64,000 bases of DNA from Stieleria maiorica (GTDB lineage: Bacteria; Planctomycetota; Planctomycetia; Pirellulales; Pirellulaceae), in assembly GCF_008035925.1 (NCBI RefSeq), contig NZ_CP036264.1, positions 8,470,343 through 8,534,342 of the forward strand. Direction: 5' to 3'. A program made the translations under genes and the position numbers. How positions within the stretch are numbered: position 1 is the first letter of the stretch; every line of letters begins with the position of its first letter. Below the pieces are notes generated by a model. The model saw only the letters and a program-made list of their open reading frames with translations. It was not told the DNA's origin and did not search any database. Below, one piece after another: positions 37,471 through 45,397 of this stretch.

Positions 37471-38787
37471 TTACGCTTCGTCCGATTCGGGAGCCACATC
37501 CTCGGGCTCGGAGTCCTTCTCGCCCGCGTCGGATTCCTCCGCGTCCGTTTTCTCCGTGTCGGATTTCTCCGCCGCGGCCTGTTCGTCCAAGTAGCCTTGC
37601 AGTGTCGCTTCGATCTGCCGCTGTCCATTGGAATGTTCGACGGCCTGCCGCTGCCACTTGATCGCTTCGTCGAGTCGGCCGAGTTCGTAGTAGCAGCGCG
37701 CCAGGGTATCCAGGATCGGACCGTCTTCATTTTCTCGCAGCTGTGACGCCCGCTTGGCCGCCTTGAGTGCGAGTTCCAGATCGGAAGGGTCGCCGTTGGT
37801 TGCGGTGGTCCAGGCGATTTGGCTCAGCAACATGGCATCGTCCCAGGCGGCTTCGACGAGGGCTTCCCGGGCGACGGCGGCTTCAGTGTTGCGGCCGGCG
37901 ATTTCCAGAACTCGGACACGATAGTTCAGCAGCGTCTTGGAAGTCCCTTCTGCTTTTTCAAACTTGTTCAGTTGTTCCAAGGCGCCGTCGTAGTCTTGTT
38001 CGCGTAGCAGCGAACTCACGTTATCTGCCAACTCCTGCAGCTTTTCCTGCTGTTTGTATTCTGCGATGGCAGCGGCGCGGTCCCAGGTTCCGGAGACGAT
38101 TTCTTGGAGCGGCTGGTCGATGGATCCGGGGTGGCCGATCCATTCGATCACGCCGTCGCGACCGACGACAAAGGCACAGGGGATGCCGCCTTGGTTGGCG
38201 GCCTTCATGTAGGCAAGGTTCATCCAGTTTTCATCATCGATGGCCAAGCGATACTCAATGATCTCGTCCCACGTTTTCTCGCCCAGGGCCGTCTCGCCAA
38301 GGAAACCTTCGACGGTTGCTTCGTCCTCATTCGTCACTCCGATGAACGTCACTTCATCGGCAAGTTCAGATTGCAGCTCGCTGATGTGTGGCATGCCTCG
38401 GCGACACGGGCCGCACCAGGTGGCCCAGAATTCAACCACGTGCACGCGGTCACGAAGCGGACCCTGGACCGGCTCGCCGCGGATCCACTTCGCAATCTCT
38501 AAGCCGGGGCTCGGGTCGCCGACACCAAGTTTTTCCGGGGGCGGGGGCAGTGTCGGAAGACCGGAATCGTTATTGCCAGCGGCATCCGATGACGCCGATG
38601 CCGAGTCGCTAGAATCAGCCGCCATCGAGTCGTCAACGACGGGCGGCTGCAAACCGTCCGCCGCATCGTCTTGAACGGATTCCTTGCAGCCGGTGGTCCC
38701 GCACAGCAAAGCGACCATTAAGAACGCCGATACGTATCCCTTCGATTGGATAAACCGCCAACCAAAAGCAAGAATGCAGGATCCCAT
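37471..38787 (-). CDS. TlpA-like thioredoxin-fold lipoprotein with TPR-like C-terminus
   Basis: A 438-residue protein from the ATG at 38787 (MGSCILAFGWRFIQSKGYVS), with GGGAG upstream, a signal segment and a candidate lipidation cysteine in CGTTGCKES. A Ser/Asp-rich linker is followed by a TlpA/redoxin domain (about 100-245) with the redox motif WATWCGPCRRGMPHI and the cis-Pro region GGIPCAFVVGRDG. Residues about 255-405 are helical and TPR-like (DNVSSLLREQDYDGALEQLN, LDTLARCYYELGRLDEAIKW), ending in a very acidic Glu/Asp/Ser tail. It probably reduces or exchanges disulfides in the periplasm while binding a partner through the TPRs. Domain organisation is common in planctomycetes; substrate unknown. 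Confidence 0.88.
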   Translation of the reverse strand: MGSCILAFGWRFIQSKGYVSAFLMVALLCGTTGCKESVQDDAADGLQPPVVDDSMAADSSDSASASSDAAGNNDSGLPTLPPPPEKLGVGDPSPGLEIAKWIRGEPVQGPLRDRVHVVEFWATWCGPCRRGMPHISELQSELADEVTFIGVTNEDEATVEGFLGETALGEKTWDEIIEYRLAIDDENWMNLAYMKAANQGGIPCAFVVGRDGVIEWIGHPGSIDQPLQEIVSGTWDRAAAIAEYKQQEKLQELADNVSSLLREQDYDGALEQLNKFEKAEGTSKTLLNYRVRVLEIAGRNTEAAVAREALVEAAWDDAMLLSQIAWTTATNGDPSDLELALKAAKRASQLRENEDGPILDTLARCYYELGRLDEAIKWQRQAVEHSNGQRQIEATLQGYLDEQAAAEKSDTEKTDAEESDAGEKDSEPEDVAPESDEA

Positions 38788-38935
38788 CGAATCGTGACTC
38801 CCGTGAAACAGGTGGATCGGGAGATCGCCCCCCGGAAAGATCGATCCTATCGCCTGGGAGTGTTCATCGCAACTCATCGCCCGGGACAGACGGCGATCGT
38901 TGGACCACCGAGCCCGGCCCGTGTGGGCCGTGACT

Positions 38936-40225
38936 TCAAAAGTACCAGTACCACGCGGTGAACATCATCGCCCCGATCGAGAGCATGAAAGCCATCCATG
39001 CGTAAACGAGCCCGCGGTACTCCGCTGCCGCACGCTGCAAAATCGCGGCGACCACGATGTAGACCGGAAAGACCACCGCGGCATACCTCGCCTCGGAGGC
39101 CATGCAGGCGCGAAACGAATGTGTCGCGTAGGGGATCGCCAGCAGCCCGCAGCTCAGCAGGACCTCTGGCGCGGTGAGGATTCTCTTGACCGCCCCGATG
39201 GCGATCATCCCCCAGGCGAACAGCACAAACAATGGATTCATGAAGTGCAGGTTGAATTCTGCAATTCGATTGGGGGGGACGTTCGCCCAATAGCATTCGC
39301 AATCCGGCTGGTAGACTGACCAGAAAGGCTCCAGCGAAACCAGCATCAAAAGCTTTCCGCCGATGTCTTCCGGTGGCATGCGATCATACCAGTGGATTTG
39401 GGTGCGGACGAACGCCAGGGGATCGCCGAAGGTGAAGTGTTGGTAGACCATGTAAGCGATGATTCCCCAAACGCAGATCGGGGAATAGACCCCGGCTCGA
39501 ACGACGGCTTGCTTCCAAGTCTGCGAACGGTGTGCGGCGTACCATAAGAATGGCAAATAGACGGCAAGCCCCACGGGCCTGGCCGCCGTCGAGGCTCCTG
39601 CAAGGAACGCGATGGTCCCAAAAGGCCATCGTTTTTGAATCCCGTACATCGACAGAAGCACAAAAAACAAAAACGTCGACTCCGAATAGCTCATGCGAAA
39701 ATAGAACGACGTCGGAAACAGGGCAAAGACCAAGAGAGCGCCTTTCCACTCCAGCGGGCAATTGAGTTCCGGACGCCCGGGCAGGTACTTTGCCAAGAGC
39801 ACGAAGGTAGACAGAAGAAACAGCTGCGAGACCGCTAATAAAGACGCTTCGGCGCTCAGGCCCGTGGCGGCGCCCAACAACCAGCTGAAAGTCGGATAGA
39901 GTGGATAAAAGGCGACGTTCGACATGCGGCTGGGATCGTAGCTATAGCCGTCGTTCGCAATCTGGCGATACCAAACACCGTCCCAGGGACCGAATCGCTC
40001 CAGCGGATTCATGCGATCCATACGTCGCGCGTCGGGATGCGCGTCGCACAGCCTGACAAAGTCTGCGCTGAAGAATACGCTCGCCAGCACGATCAGGCTG
40101 GTGAAGTAGTAACAAACGAGCGCGTAGACCAGGCTGCCGTCTCGACGCTGCTCCTTCGGGGACGTCGTCGACTGTTCCGCTGGCGGATCGCTGGAGGGAT
40201 CGGCCGATTCCATTTCAGCATTCAT
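38936..40225 (-). CDS. PIG-V/mannosyltransferase-like polytopic glycosyltransferase
   Basis: A 429-residue protein with about ten membrane segments. The first periplasmic loop contains WDGVWYRQIANDGY, the signature of bacterial PIG-V-like (GPI mannosyltransferase 2 family) enzymes, followed by NVAFYPLYPTFSWLLG and FALFPTSFYFRMSYSESTFL, also typical of the family. Such GT-C enzymes use polyprenyl-phosphate sugars on the outer face of the membrane. The ATG at 40225 (MNAEMESADP) gives a short polar N-terminus. With the two GT2 enzymes at 41.1-43.0 kb, which resemble makers of polyprenyl-phosphate sugars, it could form a donor-plus-transferase set, though a DUF1559 gene lies between. Confidence 0.87.
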   Translation of the reverse strand: MNAEMESADPSSDPPAEQSTTSPKEQRRDGSLVYALVCYYFTSLIVLASVFFSADFVRLCDAHPDARRMDRMNPLERFGPWDGVWYRQIANDGYSYDPSRMSNVAFYPLYPTFSWLLGAATGLSAEASLLAVSQLFLLSTFVLLAKYLPGRPELNCPLEWKGALLVFALFPTSFYFRMSYSESTFLFFVLLSMYGIQKRWPFGTIAFLAGASTAARPVGLAVYLPFLWYAAHRSQTWKQAVVRAGVYSPICVWGIIAYMVYQHFTFGDPLAFVRTQIHWYDRMPPEDIGGKLLMLVSLEPFWSVYQPDCECYWANVPPNRIAEFNLHFMNPLFVLFAWGMIAIGAVKRILTAPEVLLSCGLLAIPYATHSFRACMASEARYAAVVFPVYIVVAAILQRAAAEYRGLVYAWMAFMLSIGAMMFTAWYWYF

Positions 40226-40275
40226 TGATTTGCGTCGATCCCTAATCCCGTTGAGTCACTTTTCGGTTCACCGTC

Positions 40276-41235
40276 TCATTTCCCGTCGTGCGAATCGATC
40301 GTGGCGCTCGCATAGTAGACGTCCGCAGCGATACTCGACGAATCGAAGCGGACGCTACCATCACACAATAAGAAGTGAGCGCCGCCGGGATGCCGGCTCA
40401 TGAAGCCATTGTTCTCCTGCCAGGCATCTTCATCCTTCAGGTCGATGCCGAAATTGAGCGGAATGGCGCACGTCGCCGCGGCGCTGTTGGAATGGTACCA
40501 CCAACTCCAACGCGTCAGGTCGGGCAGGGTCTCGCCAACGCAGTAGGTGTTCGACAATCCATCGCGAATGTCGCGTGTCCGTGTCGTGACCAGTTTTCCT
40601 CGACCTGCCGAGAGGAACCCGTTTCCTTTTGCCATCCCGTCTCGCTGACCGGCAAAGCGGCCGGTCGGTTCTTCGCGCGCAAACCGTCCCCAGTCCCAGT
40701 TCGATCCGGCGCATGATTTATAAGTGGTGACGCCGCAATGCCAGTCAGGGCTGATGTCGGCGCGGTTGAATGCATTGACCGAACTATGTCCCGAGGGGCA
40801 AAGGTAGGCCGGCACGGCCGTTTCGGCGGCGGCACGATTGTCTGCGAGAGGGTGCTCGCTTTTGATCAACCCTTCGACGCTTGCCAGTTCGAGAAAAGAC
40901 AGCAGGCATTGATTCCAACTCCGCGTCCTGCCGTCTTCCCCCAACGGTGTGCCAAAGTTGGAGTTGATCGGAAACATCCGGTACGTGATGTGGTACGTCT
41001 GCATCGCGATCCCGACCTGTTTTAACTGATTGGAGCAGTACAGGCGGCGTGATGCCTCGCGGGCCGCCTGCACTGCGGGAAGCAACAATCCAATCAAGAT
41101 GGTGATCACCGAGATGACCACCAGCAATTCAATAAGCGTGATGCCCGACCGGGCACTTGGATTGGCGTGCCGGTTCGAGATAGTTGACCTTGCTGACCGT
41201 TTCCCTGACCAAATATGGAGGTGTCCCTTTCGCAT
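40276..41235 (-). CDS. DUF1559 prepilin-like protein
   Basis: A 319-residue protein with the prepilin-type segment [20 protein letters not shown] at about residues 30-49, then [20 protein letters not shown] and the C-terminal family motif [16 protein letters not shown]. The leader before the Gly is unusually long (30 residues, [20 protein letters not shown] at the start) for this family, because the only start codon available is at 41235, inside the 3' end of the upstream glycosyltransferase gene. The overlap with that gene is 107 bp in a different frame. Otherwise an ordinary family member. Confidence 0.92.
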   Translation of the reverse strand: MRKGHLHIWSGKRSARSTISNRHANPSARSGITLIELLVVISVITILIGLLLPAVQAAREASRRLYCSNQLKQVGIAMQTYHITYRMFPINSNFGTPLGEDGRTRSWNQCLLSFLELASVEGLIKSEHPLADNRAAAETAVPAYLCPSGHSSVNAFNRADISPDWHCGVTTYKSCAGSNWDWGRFAREEPTGRFAGQRDGMAKGNGFLSAGRGKLVTTRTRDIRDGLSNTYCVGETLPDLTRWSWWYHSNSAAATCAIPLNFGIDLKDEDAWQENNGFMSRHPGGAHFLLCDGSVRFDSSSIAADVYYASATIDSHDGK

Positions 41236-42115
41236 CGTGATAGATCCTCATGAGGTAGAGTCCGAAAATTGCCAGCACCCAGGCGTTTGCGATCGCCAAG
41301 CACATCATCGCTGGCAGATGCCAGTCACCCGTGCGGAGTGGTGTCGCAGCCGCGGGGACGGCGAGAAGAGCAATGCACGAAAGCGTCGCAAAGGAGGCGA
41401 TCCAGGTCGGCAGTAACAGTGGGGCCGACGACAAGGACACGATCGCTTGGGAGGCCAGTTGCAGCATCCGCCGTAGCGGCCAGTGCGTGACGCCCCCGTG
41501 CCTGGGATCTCGATGGAAGTTCACCGCGACCTGTCGATAACCGACCCAGGCGCACAGGCCGCGAAAAAAATCGGGCTGCTGCTTCAAACCCGCAATCGTG
41601 TGGGCCACCTCGCGCCGCATGAGGCGAAAATTTCCGACGCCCTTGGGCACCTCGATGTCCGAGACCAAATTGATCAAGTGGTAGAATCCCCAAGCGGTCA
41701 ATCGTTTCGCGATGGTTTCGCCCGATCGAGAAAGTCGGCGACCGTAGGCCACGTCTGCGCCGTCGCGAATGCAGCGGAGCATTTCGGGCAACAACTCCGG
41801 CGGGTCTTGAAGATCCGCATCCAGGACGAAGACACAGTCGCCCGTGCAGTAGCTGAGTCCCGCAAGGATCGCGCGGTCTTGGCCAAAGTTCCGTGTCAGA
41901 TCGACACCGACAATACGTCGGTCCGTCGTCACGAGATCGCGGATTTGATCCCAACTGCGATCGGTGGAACCATCGTTGACGATGACCAATTCGAACTCGA
42001 CATTGCAGTTCTCGCACGCCTCGCGCGTGCGCGTCAGCAGTGCCTGCAATAACGCACCGTCATTGAAACAGGGAACGACGATCGAGACCGTGTCGACAAG
42101 CTCATCATTTGACAT
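41129..42115 (-). CDS. GT2 glycosyltransferase with two C-terminal membrane helices (GtrB/DPM-like)
   Basis: A 328-residue protein from the ATG at 42115 ([20 protein letters not shown]); an ATG at 42130 is also possible. The GT2 fold (about 10-230) shows [13 protein letters not shown], the donor/metal site [13 protein letters not shown] and NFRLMRREV. Two membrane helices follow ([39 protein letters not shown]), then [15 protein letters not shown], near which homologues usually end. Family members transfer a sugar from a nucleotide donor to polyprenyl phosphate at the cytoplasmic face. The last 17 or so residues ([20 protein letters not shown]) come from the region overlapping the DUF1559 gene and look like read-through past the ancestral end. 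Confidence 0.9.
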   Translation of the reverse strand: MSNDELVDTVSIVVPCFNDGALLQALLTRTREACENCNVEFELVIVNDGSTDRSWDQIRDLVTTDRRIVGVDLTRNFGQDRAILAGLSYCTGDCVFVLDADLQDPPELLPEMLRCIRDGADVAYGRRLSRSGETIAKRLTAWGFYHLINLVSDIEVPKGVGNFRLMRREVAHTIAGLKQQPDFFRGLCAWVGYRQVAVNFHRDPRHGGVTHWPLRRMLQLASQAIVSLSSAPLLLPTWIASFATLSCIALLAVPAAATPLRTGDWHLPAMMCLAIANAWVLAIFGLYLMRIYHDAKGTPPYLVRETVSKVNYLEPARQSKCPVGHHAY

Positions 42116-42292
42116 GGGTGCCCCACTCATAAAAATCTTCGAAGAAATTTTGTCAGTGCCGAAGTGTGTTTCGCCGTCGATCGGTGAGTTCAAACTCGCT
42201 CGCCGGCGGCCAAAGTCGCTGTCTCCTGAAATGCGTGGGACCCGCCGTCCCATCGCGGCGCTCGGTCGCCCATGACCGGCGTCCGGGAGTGA

Positions 42293-43048
42293 TCAATTCA
42301 ATGCCGAGTTTGCGCGTTTGGCCGGCAACGTGGATGAAGAACCGGTGTGTTCGGCCGGCGAGGGGCAGGGGCGCCAATTGCGCCACCGCAGCGCGGCCCC
42401 CAATGCTCGAAATCCGTACGCCGGTGTCAGTTTTTTTCCGTCGGACATTGCACGTGGTGTGTAACCAATCGGGATTTGCGAGATCGGGATTCCCGACCGC
42501 ATCAACTTCGCCGTGATCTCAACACATCCCTCGAATCCCACCGATCTCAGTTGAAGCGAGGTGAGGACGGACCGAGGGATCAGCTTGTAGCATGTCGCAT
42601 GGTCGCGAACAAATCGGCCGAACAGGAGGAGGATCGACAAATCGACTCCGAGGACACCCAAGGCAAACACCCAGCGATTCGGGCGATGCCAACTGCCGCG
42701 GCGTTTCCCATAAACGACTCGATGCCCCGTTTCCGCGTGCGCGAGTAATCGATGGATATCGCGAGGATCATACTCAAGGTCTGCGTCTTGAAAGATCACC
42801 CAGCGTCCGCAGGCAAGTTCCAATCCGTCTTTGACCGCTGCCGTTTTTCCTCCGTTGTGATCACGGAAGACGACGGCGACACCGATCTCCTGGCAAACTG
42901 TTTGCAAGATCGAACGAGTCCCGTCGGTGGATCCGTCGTCCACCACGATGATCTCCCAGTCGTTACTCGCAACGGCCACCAGTTCCATCAAGACGCGTTC
43001 AACCGTCTTTGCCTCGTTGTACACGGGGACGATAATCGAAACATTCAT
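42293..43048 (-). CDS. GT2 glycosyltransferase (dolichyl-phosphate mannosyltransferase-like)
   Basis: A 251-residue protein from the ATG at 43048 (MNVSIIVPVYNEAKTVERVL) with a GGGAGGA about 12 nt upstream. GT2 motifs are IIVVDDGSTDGTRSIL, FQDADLEYDPRDI and YGKRRGSW, and then a short hydrophobic stretch (VFALGVLGVDLSILLLFGRF) before GFEGCVEITAKLMRSGIPI. It lacks the two C-terminal helices of its neighbour. It probably charges a polyprenyl phosphate or modifies a surface glycan. It is the first gene of a leftward cluster with the gene at 41129, 177 bp downstream. The C-terminal 25 residues after WRNWRPC are low-complexity. Confidence 0.88.
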   Translation of the reverse strand: MNVSIIVPVYNEAKTVERVLMELVAVASNDWEIIVVDDGSTDGTRSILQTVCQEIGVAVVFRDHNGGKTAAVKDGLELACGRWVIFQDADLEYDPRDIHRLLAHAETGHRVVYGKRRGSWHRPNRWVFALGVLGVDLSILLLFGRFVRDHATCYKLIPRSVLTSLQLRSVGFEGCVEITAKLMRSGIPISQIPIGYTPRAMSDGKKLTPAYGFRALGAALRWRNWRPCPSPAEHTGSSSTLPAKRANSALN

Positions 43049-43614
43049 TCGAAAATCCTCCCGTCGCAGACGTTGATCAACCGATGCGGTGGATCAATCC
43101 GGGTGTGTGGTTGTCTTACACCGCGATGTCGCACGACCATACGTGCGAGATTGTAATCAATCATTCGAGCGTCGCCTCAATGTGCCCCACGGACGCGATT
43201 GTAGAACGGCGAACCGAGAACCATGAATTCCGGATCGCCGAACAGGAGTATGGAGGTATCAGTGCACGTTGTCAAATTTTTCTTGTAGATCAATTCTTGT
43301 AGATCAATTCGCACCCGGTGTGAACGACGCTGTCGCAATGGTCGTCACGCCGCGACGGCAGACATGGCGCGGGACTGTCGTGTCGATAACATTGCAAACT
43401 TGCGTTGGGCTCGAACGGGTGCGTTTGGTTAGAACGGGCGGGGCAGGGCGGCCTGAAGTGACTGCATGGAACGCGGTGCGGTCGGCGGGTTATCGCCGGG
43501 ATCAACAGCAAAGCAACGCGTTGATGCATCGCCGCTTTCAACATCGCGGCTTTCAACATCGCCGGACGGCAGTCGATTCGCCGCGTCGATAATAAACCGA
43601 ATGAAATCGCTGTT
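43049..43614. other. Intergenic region between divergent glycosyltransferase and peptide loci
   Basis: No convincing gene. It contains a 14-bp tandem duplication (TTCTTGTAGATCAA, 43280-43307) and a short internal duplication of TTTCAACATCGC near 43535-43560. Promoters for the leftward glycosyltransferase gene must lie at its left end. Confidence 0.5.
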
Positions 43615-43619
43615 TTTGC

Positions 43620-43675
43620 TTGACATGGCTGATCGACGCCTAGACATTGATCACCAATTGACTCCATGGAGTCAA
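43620..43675 (+). promoter_or_regulatory. Candidate promoter and dyad, peptide gene 1
   Basis: TTGACA at 43620-43625 could be a -35 element, with a weak -10-like GACATT at 43643. The 18-bp perfect palindrome TTGACTCCATGGAGTCAA follows at 43658-43675. The TTGACA and the TGACTC-N4-GAGTCA half-sites are both conserved in the second copy of the unit. If this is the promoter, the 5' leader is about 280 nt long. Confidence 0.45.
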
Positions 43676-43950
43676 CGAGACTGGGGCAAAAGTTTCACTT
43701 CCTGCAGTGATGTGTCTTCTAGATTCACGTGGGGCAACGACGGTTGTCGTCATCGCGTTTTTGTAAGCAGCGCAAGATCACTTCGTGGCCTGACTGGCTA
43801 AGAATGCTCGTTCGAGATCCTCTCCTCGGGCATGTCATTTTGTCGATGGCTCGCTGCGAAGCATCACTCAATTAAAGTCCGCGGCAACCTTTTGCCTTTA
43901 GATTCGTTGATGGAGCTTTCGTAAGTTTCCCTCAAGAGAAAGGTTTAGTA

Positions 43951-44277
43951 ATGCTAAGGTTGACTCTGGCGGCGATTGCCGCTGCTGCGTTATTGACGAT
44001 CGGCATCACGTTTCAGGAAAGTGGCACGGCGACCGACCTGCGTCAAGTTTCGATCTCGGAGGCCTCCGCACTGTACGGTGCCGGATGCAGCGGATGGGAT
44101 GACGACGGTGATGGTTGTGGAACCGGAGGTTGCACGGCACAAGGATCCGAGTATAGCCCCTCGTCTTTCTGGCACTACGCGTACGGACAACTGGAAAGTT
44201 CGTATTGCGCCGGCGGGACCGGTGGAAGCTGCGGCGTTTTTGAAAACGTCAACCAGACCGCGTGTGACGAGAGTTAA
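43951..44277 (+). CDS. Small secreted Cys/Gly/Asp-rich peptide precursor 1 (double-glycine-type leader)
   Basis: A 108-residue precursor with AGAAAGG eight bases before the ATG. Residues 1-22 form a Sec-type hydrophobic segment (LTLAAIAAAALLTIGITF). Residues 33-44 are VSISEASALYGA, which fits the double-glycine leader consensus if cleavage follows Ala44: Val-12, Ser-11, Glu-8, Leu-4, Gly-2, Ala-1. The 64-residue remainder starts GCSGWDDDGDGCGTGGC and holds six cysteines (46, 56, 61, 86, 94, 105), an Asp-rich loop and aromatic residues. I know of no named family. It shares 102 of 108 residues with the precursor at 44849. A C39-type peptidase gene lies downstream of the pair. I infer a ribosomally made, exported and matured peptide; its activity is unknown. 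Confidence 0.82.
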   Translation: MLRLTLAAIAAAALLTIGITFQESGTATDLRQVSISEASALYGAGCSGWDDDGDGCGTGGCTAQGSEYSPSSFWHYAYGQLESSYCAGGTGGSCGVFENVNQTACDES

Positions 44278-44511
44278 AGCGCCGTTGTTCGGTTCGTAAT
44301 TCCTTCGGATGACTTTCGCTGCTCCGAGTGTAAAGCCTCTGGGCAGCGAAGGTTTTTCAACCAATCACCGGGACCGCAGCGAGCGTGTCGGGCAACGTCG
44401 ACGCGATCGTTTTTGAGTGTCATGCATGCCGGCGGTTCCGCGTTTTGTATGACGACGCCGAATCAGACATGAAATGTCATGCCGGAAAATTATAAAACAA
44501 AAACCACTGAA
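44278..44511. other. Spacer between the two peptide units
   Basis: Holds the first terminator; the remaining 150 bp are not shared with the downstream copy and show nothing recognisable. Confidence 0.5.
44315..44357 (+). terminator. Putative rho-independent terminator after peptide gene 1
   Basis: TTCGCTGC (44315-44322) pairs with GCAGCGAA (44343-44350) across a 20-nt loop and is followed by GGTTTTT. The equivalent structure is conserved after the second peptide gene. Confidence 0.65.
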
Positions 44512-44516
44512 TTTGC

Positions 44517-44572
44517 TTGACAACGGATTGCGGCACCTAGACATTGATCGCCAGTTGACTCCTTTGAGTCAT
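44517..44572 (+). promoter_or_regulatory. Candidate promoter and dyad, peptide gene 2
   Basis: TTGACA at 44517-44522 and the dyad TGACTC-N4-GAGTCA at 44556-44571 occupy the same positions as in copy 1. The four central bases differ (CTTT instead of CATG), which is what a conserved two-half-site operator would show. Confidence 0.45.
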
Positions 44573-44848
44573 CGGGACTGGGGCAAAAGTTTCACCTACT
44601 GCAGTGATGTGTATTCTTGATTCACGTGGGACAACGACGGTTGTCGCCATCGCGTTTTTGTGAGCAGCGCAAGATCACTTCGTGGCCTGATTGGCTAAGA
44701 ATGCTCGTTCGGGAATCTTCTCTTCGGGCATGTCATTTTGTCGATGACTCGCTGCAACGCATCACTCCATCAAAGGCCGCGGCGGCTTATTGCCTTTAGA
44801 CTCGTTGACGGAGCTTTTGTAAGTTTCCCTCAAGAGAAAGGTTTAGCA

Positions 44849-45175
44849 ATGCTAAGGTTGGCTCTGGCGGCGATCGCCGCTGCCGCGTTATTGACGATCG
44901 GCATCACGTTTCAGGAAAGTGCCACGGCGACAGACCTGCGCCACGTTTCGATCTCGGAGGCCTCGGCACTTTACGGTGCCGGGTGCAGCGGATGGGATGA
45001 CGACGGCGATGGTTGTGGAACCGGGGGCTGCACGGCACAGTGTTCCGACTATAGCCCCTCATCATTTTGGCACTACGCGTACGGCCAGCTGGAGAGTTCG
45101 TACTGCGCCGGCGGGACCGGTGGAAGTTGTGGCGTGTTTGAAAACGTCAACCAGACCTCGTGTGACGAGAGCTAG
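44849..45175 (+). CDS. Small secreted Cys/Gly/Asp-rich peptide precursor 2 (double-glycine-type leader)
   Basis: A 108-residue paralogue of the precursor at 43951, differing at six positions (T5A, G25A, Q32H, G65C, E67D, A104S). The Sec-like segment and the leader motif VSISEASALYGA are identical. G65C adds a seventh cysteine, giving an odd number, so at least one cysteine cannot be in an intramolecular disulfide unless it is modified or dimerises. The start at 44849 is fixed by the conserved ribosome binding site and by the paralogue; the frame is open 37 codons upstream, but that stretch is duplicated leader DNA. It sits directly upstream of the peptidase operon, separated from it by a terminator-like hairpin. 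Confidence 0.82.
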   Translation: MLRLALAAIAAAALLTIGITFQESATATDLRHVSISEASALYGAGCSGWDDDGDGCGTGGCTAQCSDYSPSSFWHYAYGQLESSYCAGGTGGSCGVFENVNQTSCDES

Positions 45176-45212
45176 ACGACCGACGTTCGGTTCGTGATTC
45201 CTCCCGATGACT

Positions 45213-45256
45213 TTCGCTGCTCTAAGAGCAGTGCCTCTGGGGCAGCGAGGGTTTTT
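45213..45256 (+). terminator. Putative rho-independent terminator after peptide gene 2
   Basis: TCGCTGC (45214-45220) pairs with GCAGCGA (45242-45248), followed by GGGTTTTT. It would keep most peptide transcripts from entering the downstream operon, letting the peptides be made in excess over the processing proteins. Confidence 0.62.
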
Positions 45257-45397
45257 CTGTCATGCAATCGTCGCTGATTCGGTTCATCTGCCGCCGGGGG
45301 TGTGTGCCGAAGCATCGGGGAGGGCCAAGCGATGGTCGTCGTGTCGGATTTCGGGGCGGGTAGAGACTGTGTGTTTATGAATCTTTGGGCGGAGGCA

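Larger units (their letters stand above)
43615..44357 (+). repeat. Tandem duplicated expression unit, copy 1
   Basis: This stretch (promoter region, 5' leader, peptide gene, terminator) is repeated at 44512-45256, offset 897-898 bp. Similarity begins at TTTGCTTGACA and runs through the T-tract of the terminator. The duplicated 5' region keeps both long identical blocks and scattered substitutions. Confidence 0.9.
44512..45256 (+). repeat. Tandem duplicated expression unit, copy 2
   Basis: Second copy of the unit at 43615-44357, complete from the TTGACA-containing region to the terminator T-tract. Confidence 0.9.

Noticed and set aside
44738-44848. 37-codon N-terminal extension of the second peptide gene
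   Set aside because: The extension is duplicated 5' leader DNA; in the first copy the equivalent frame is not open and the conserved ribosome binding site precedes 44849.
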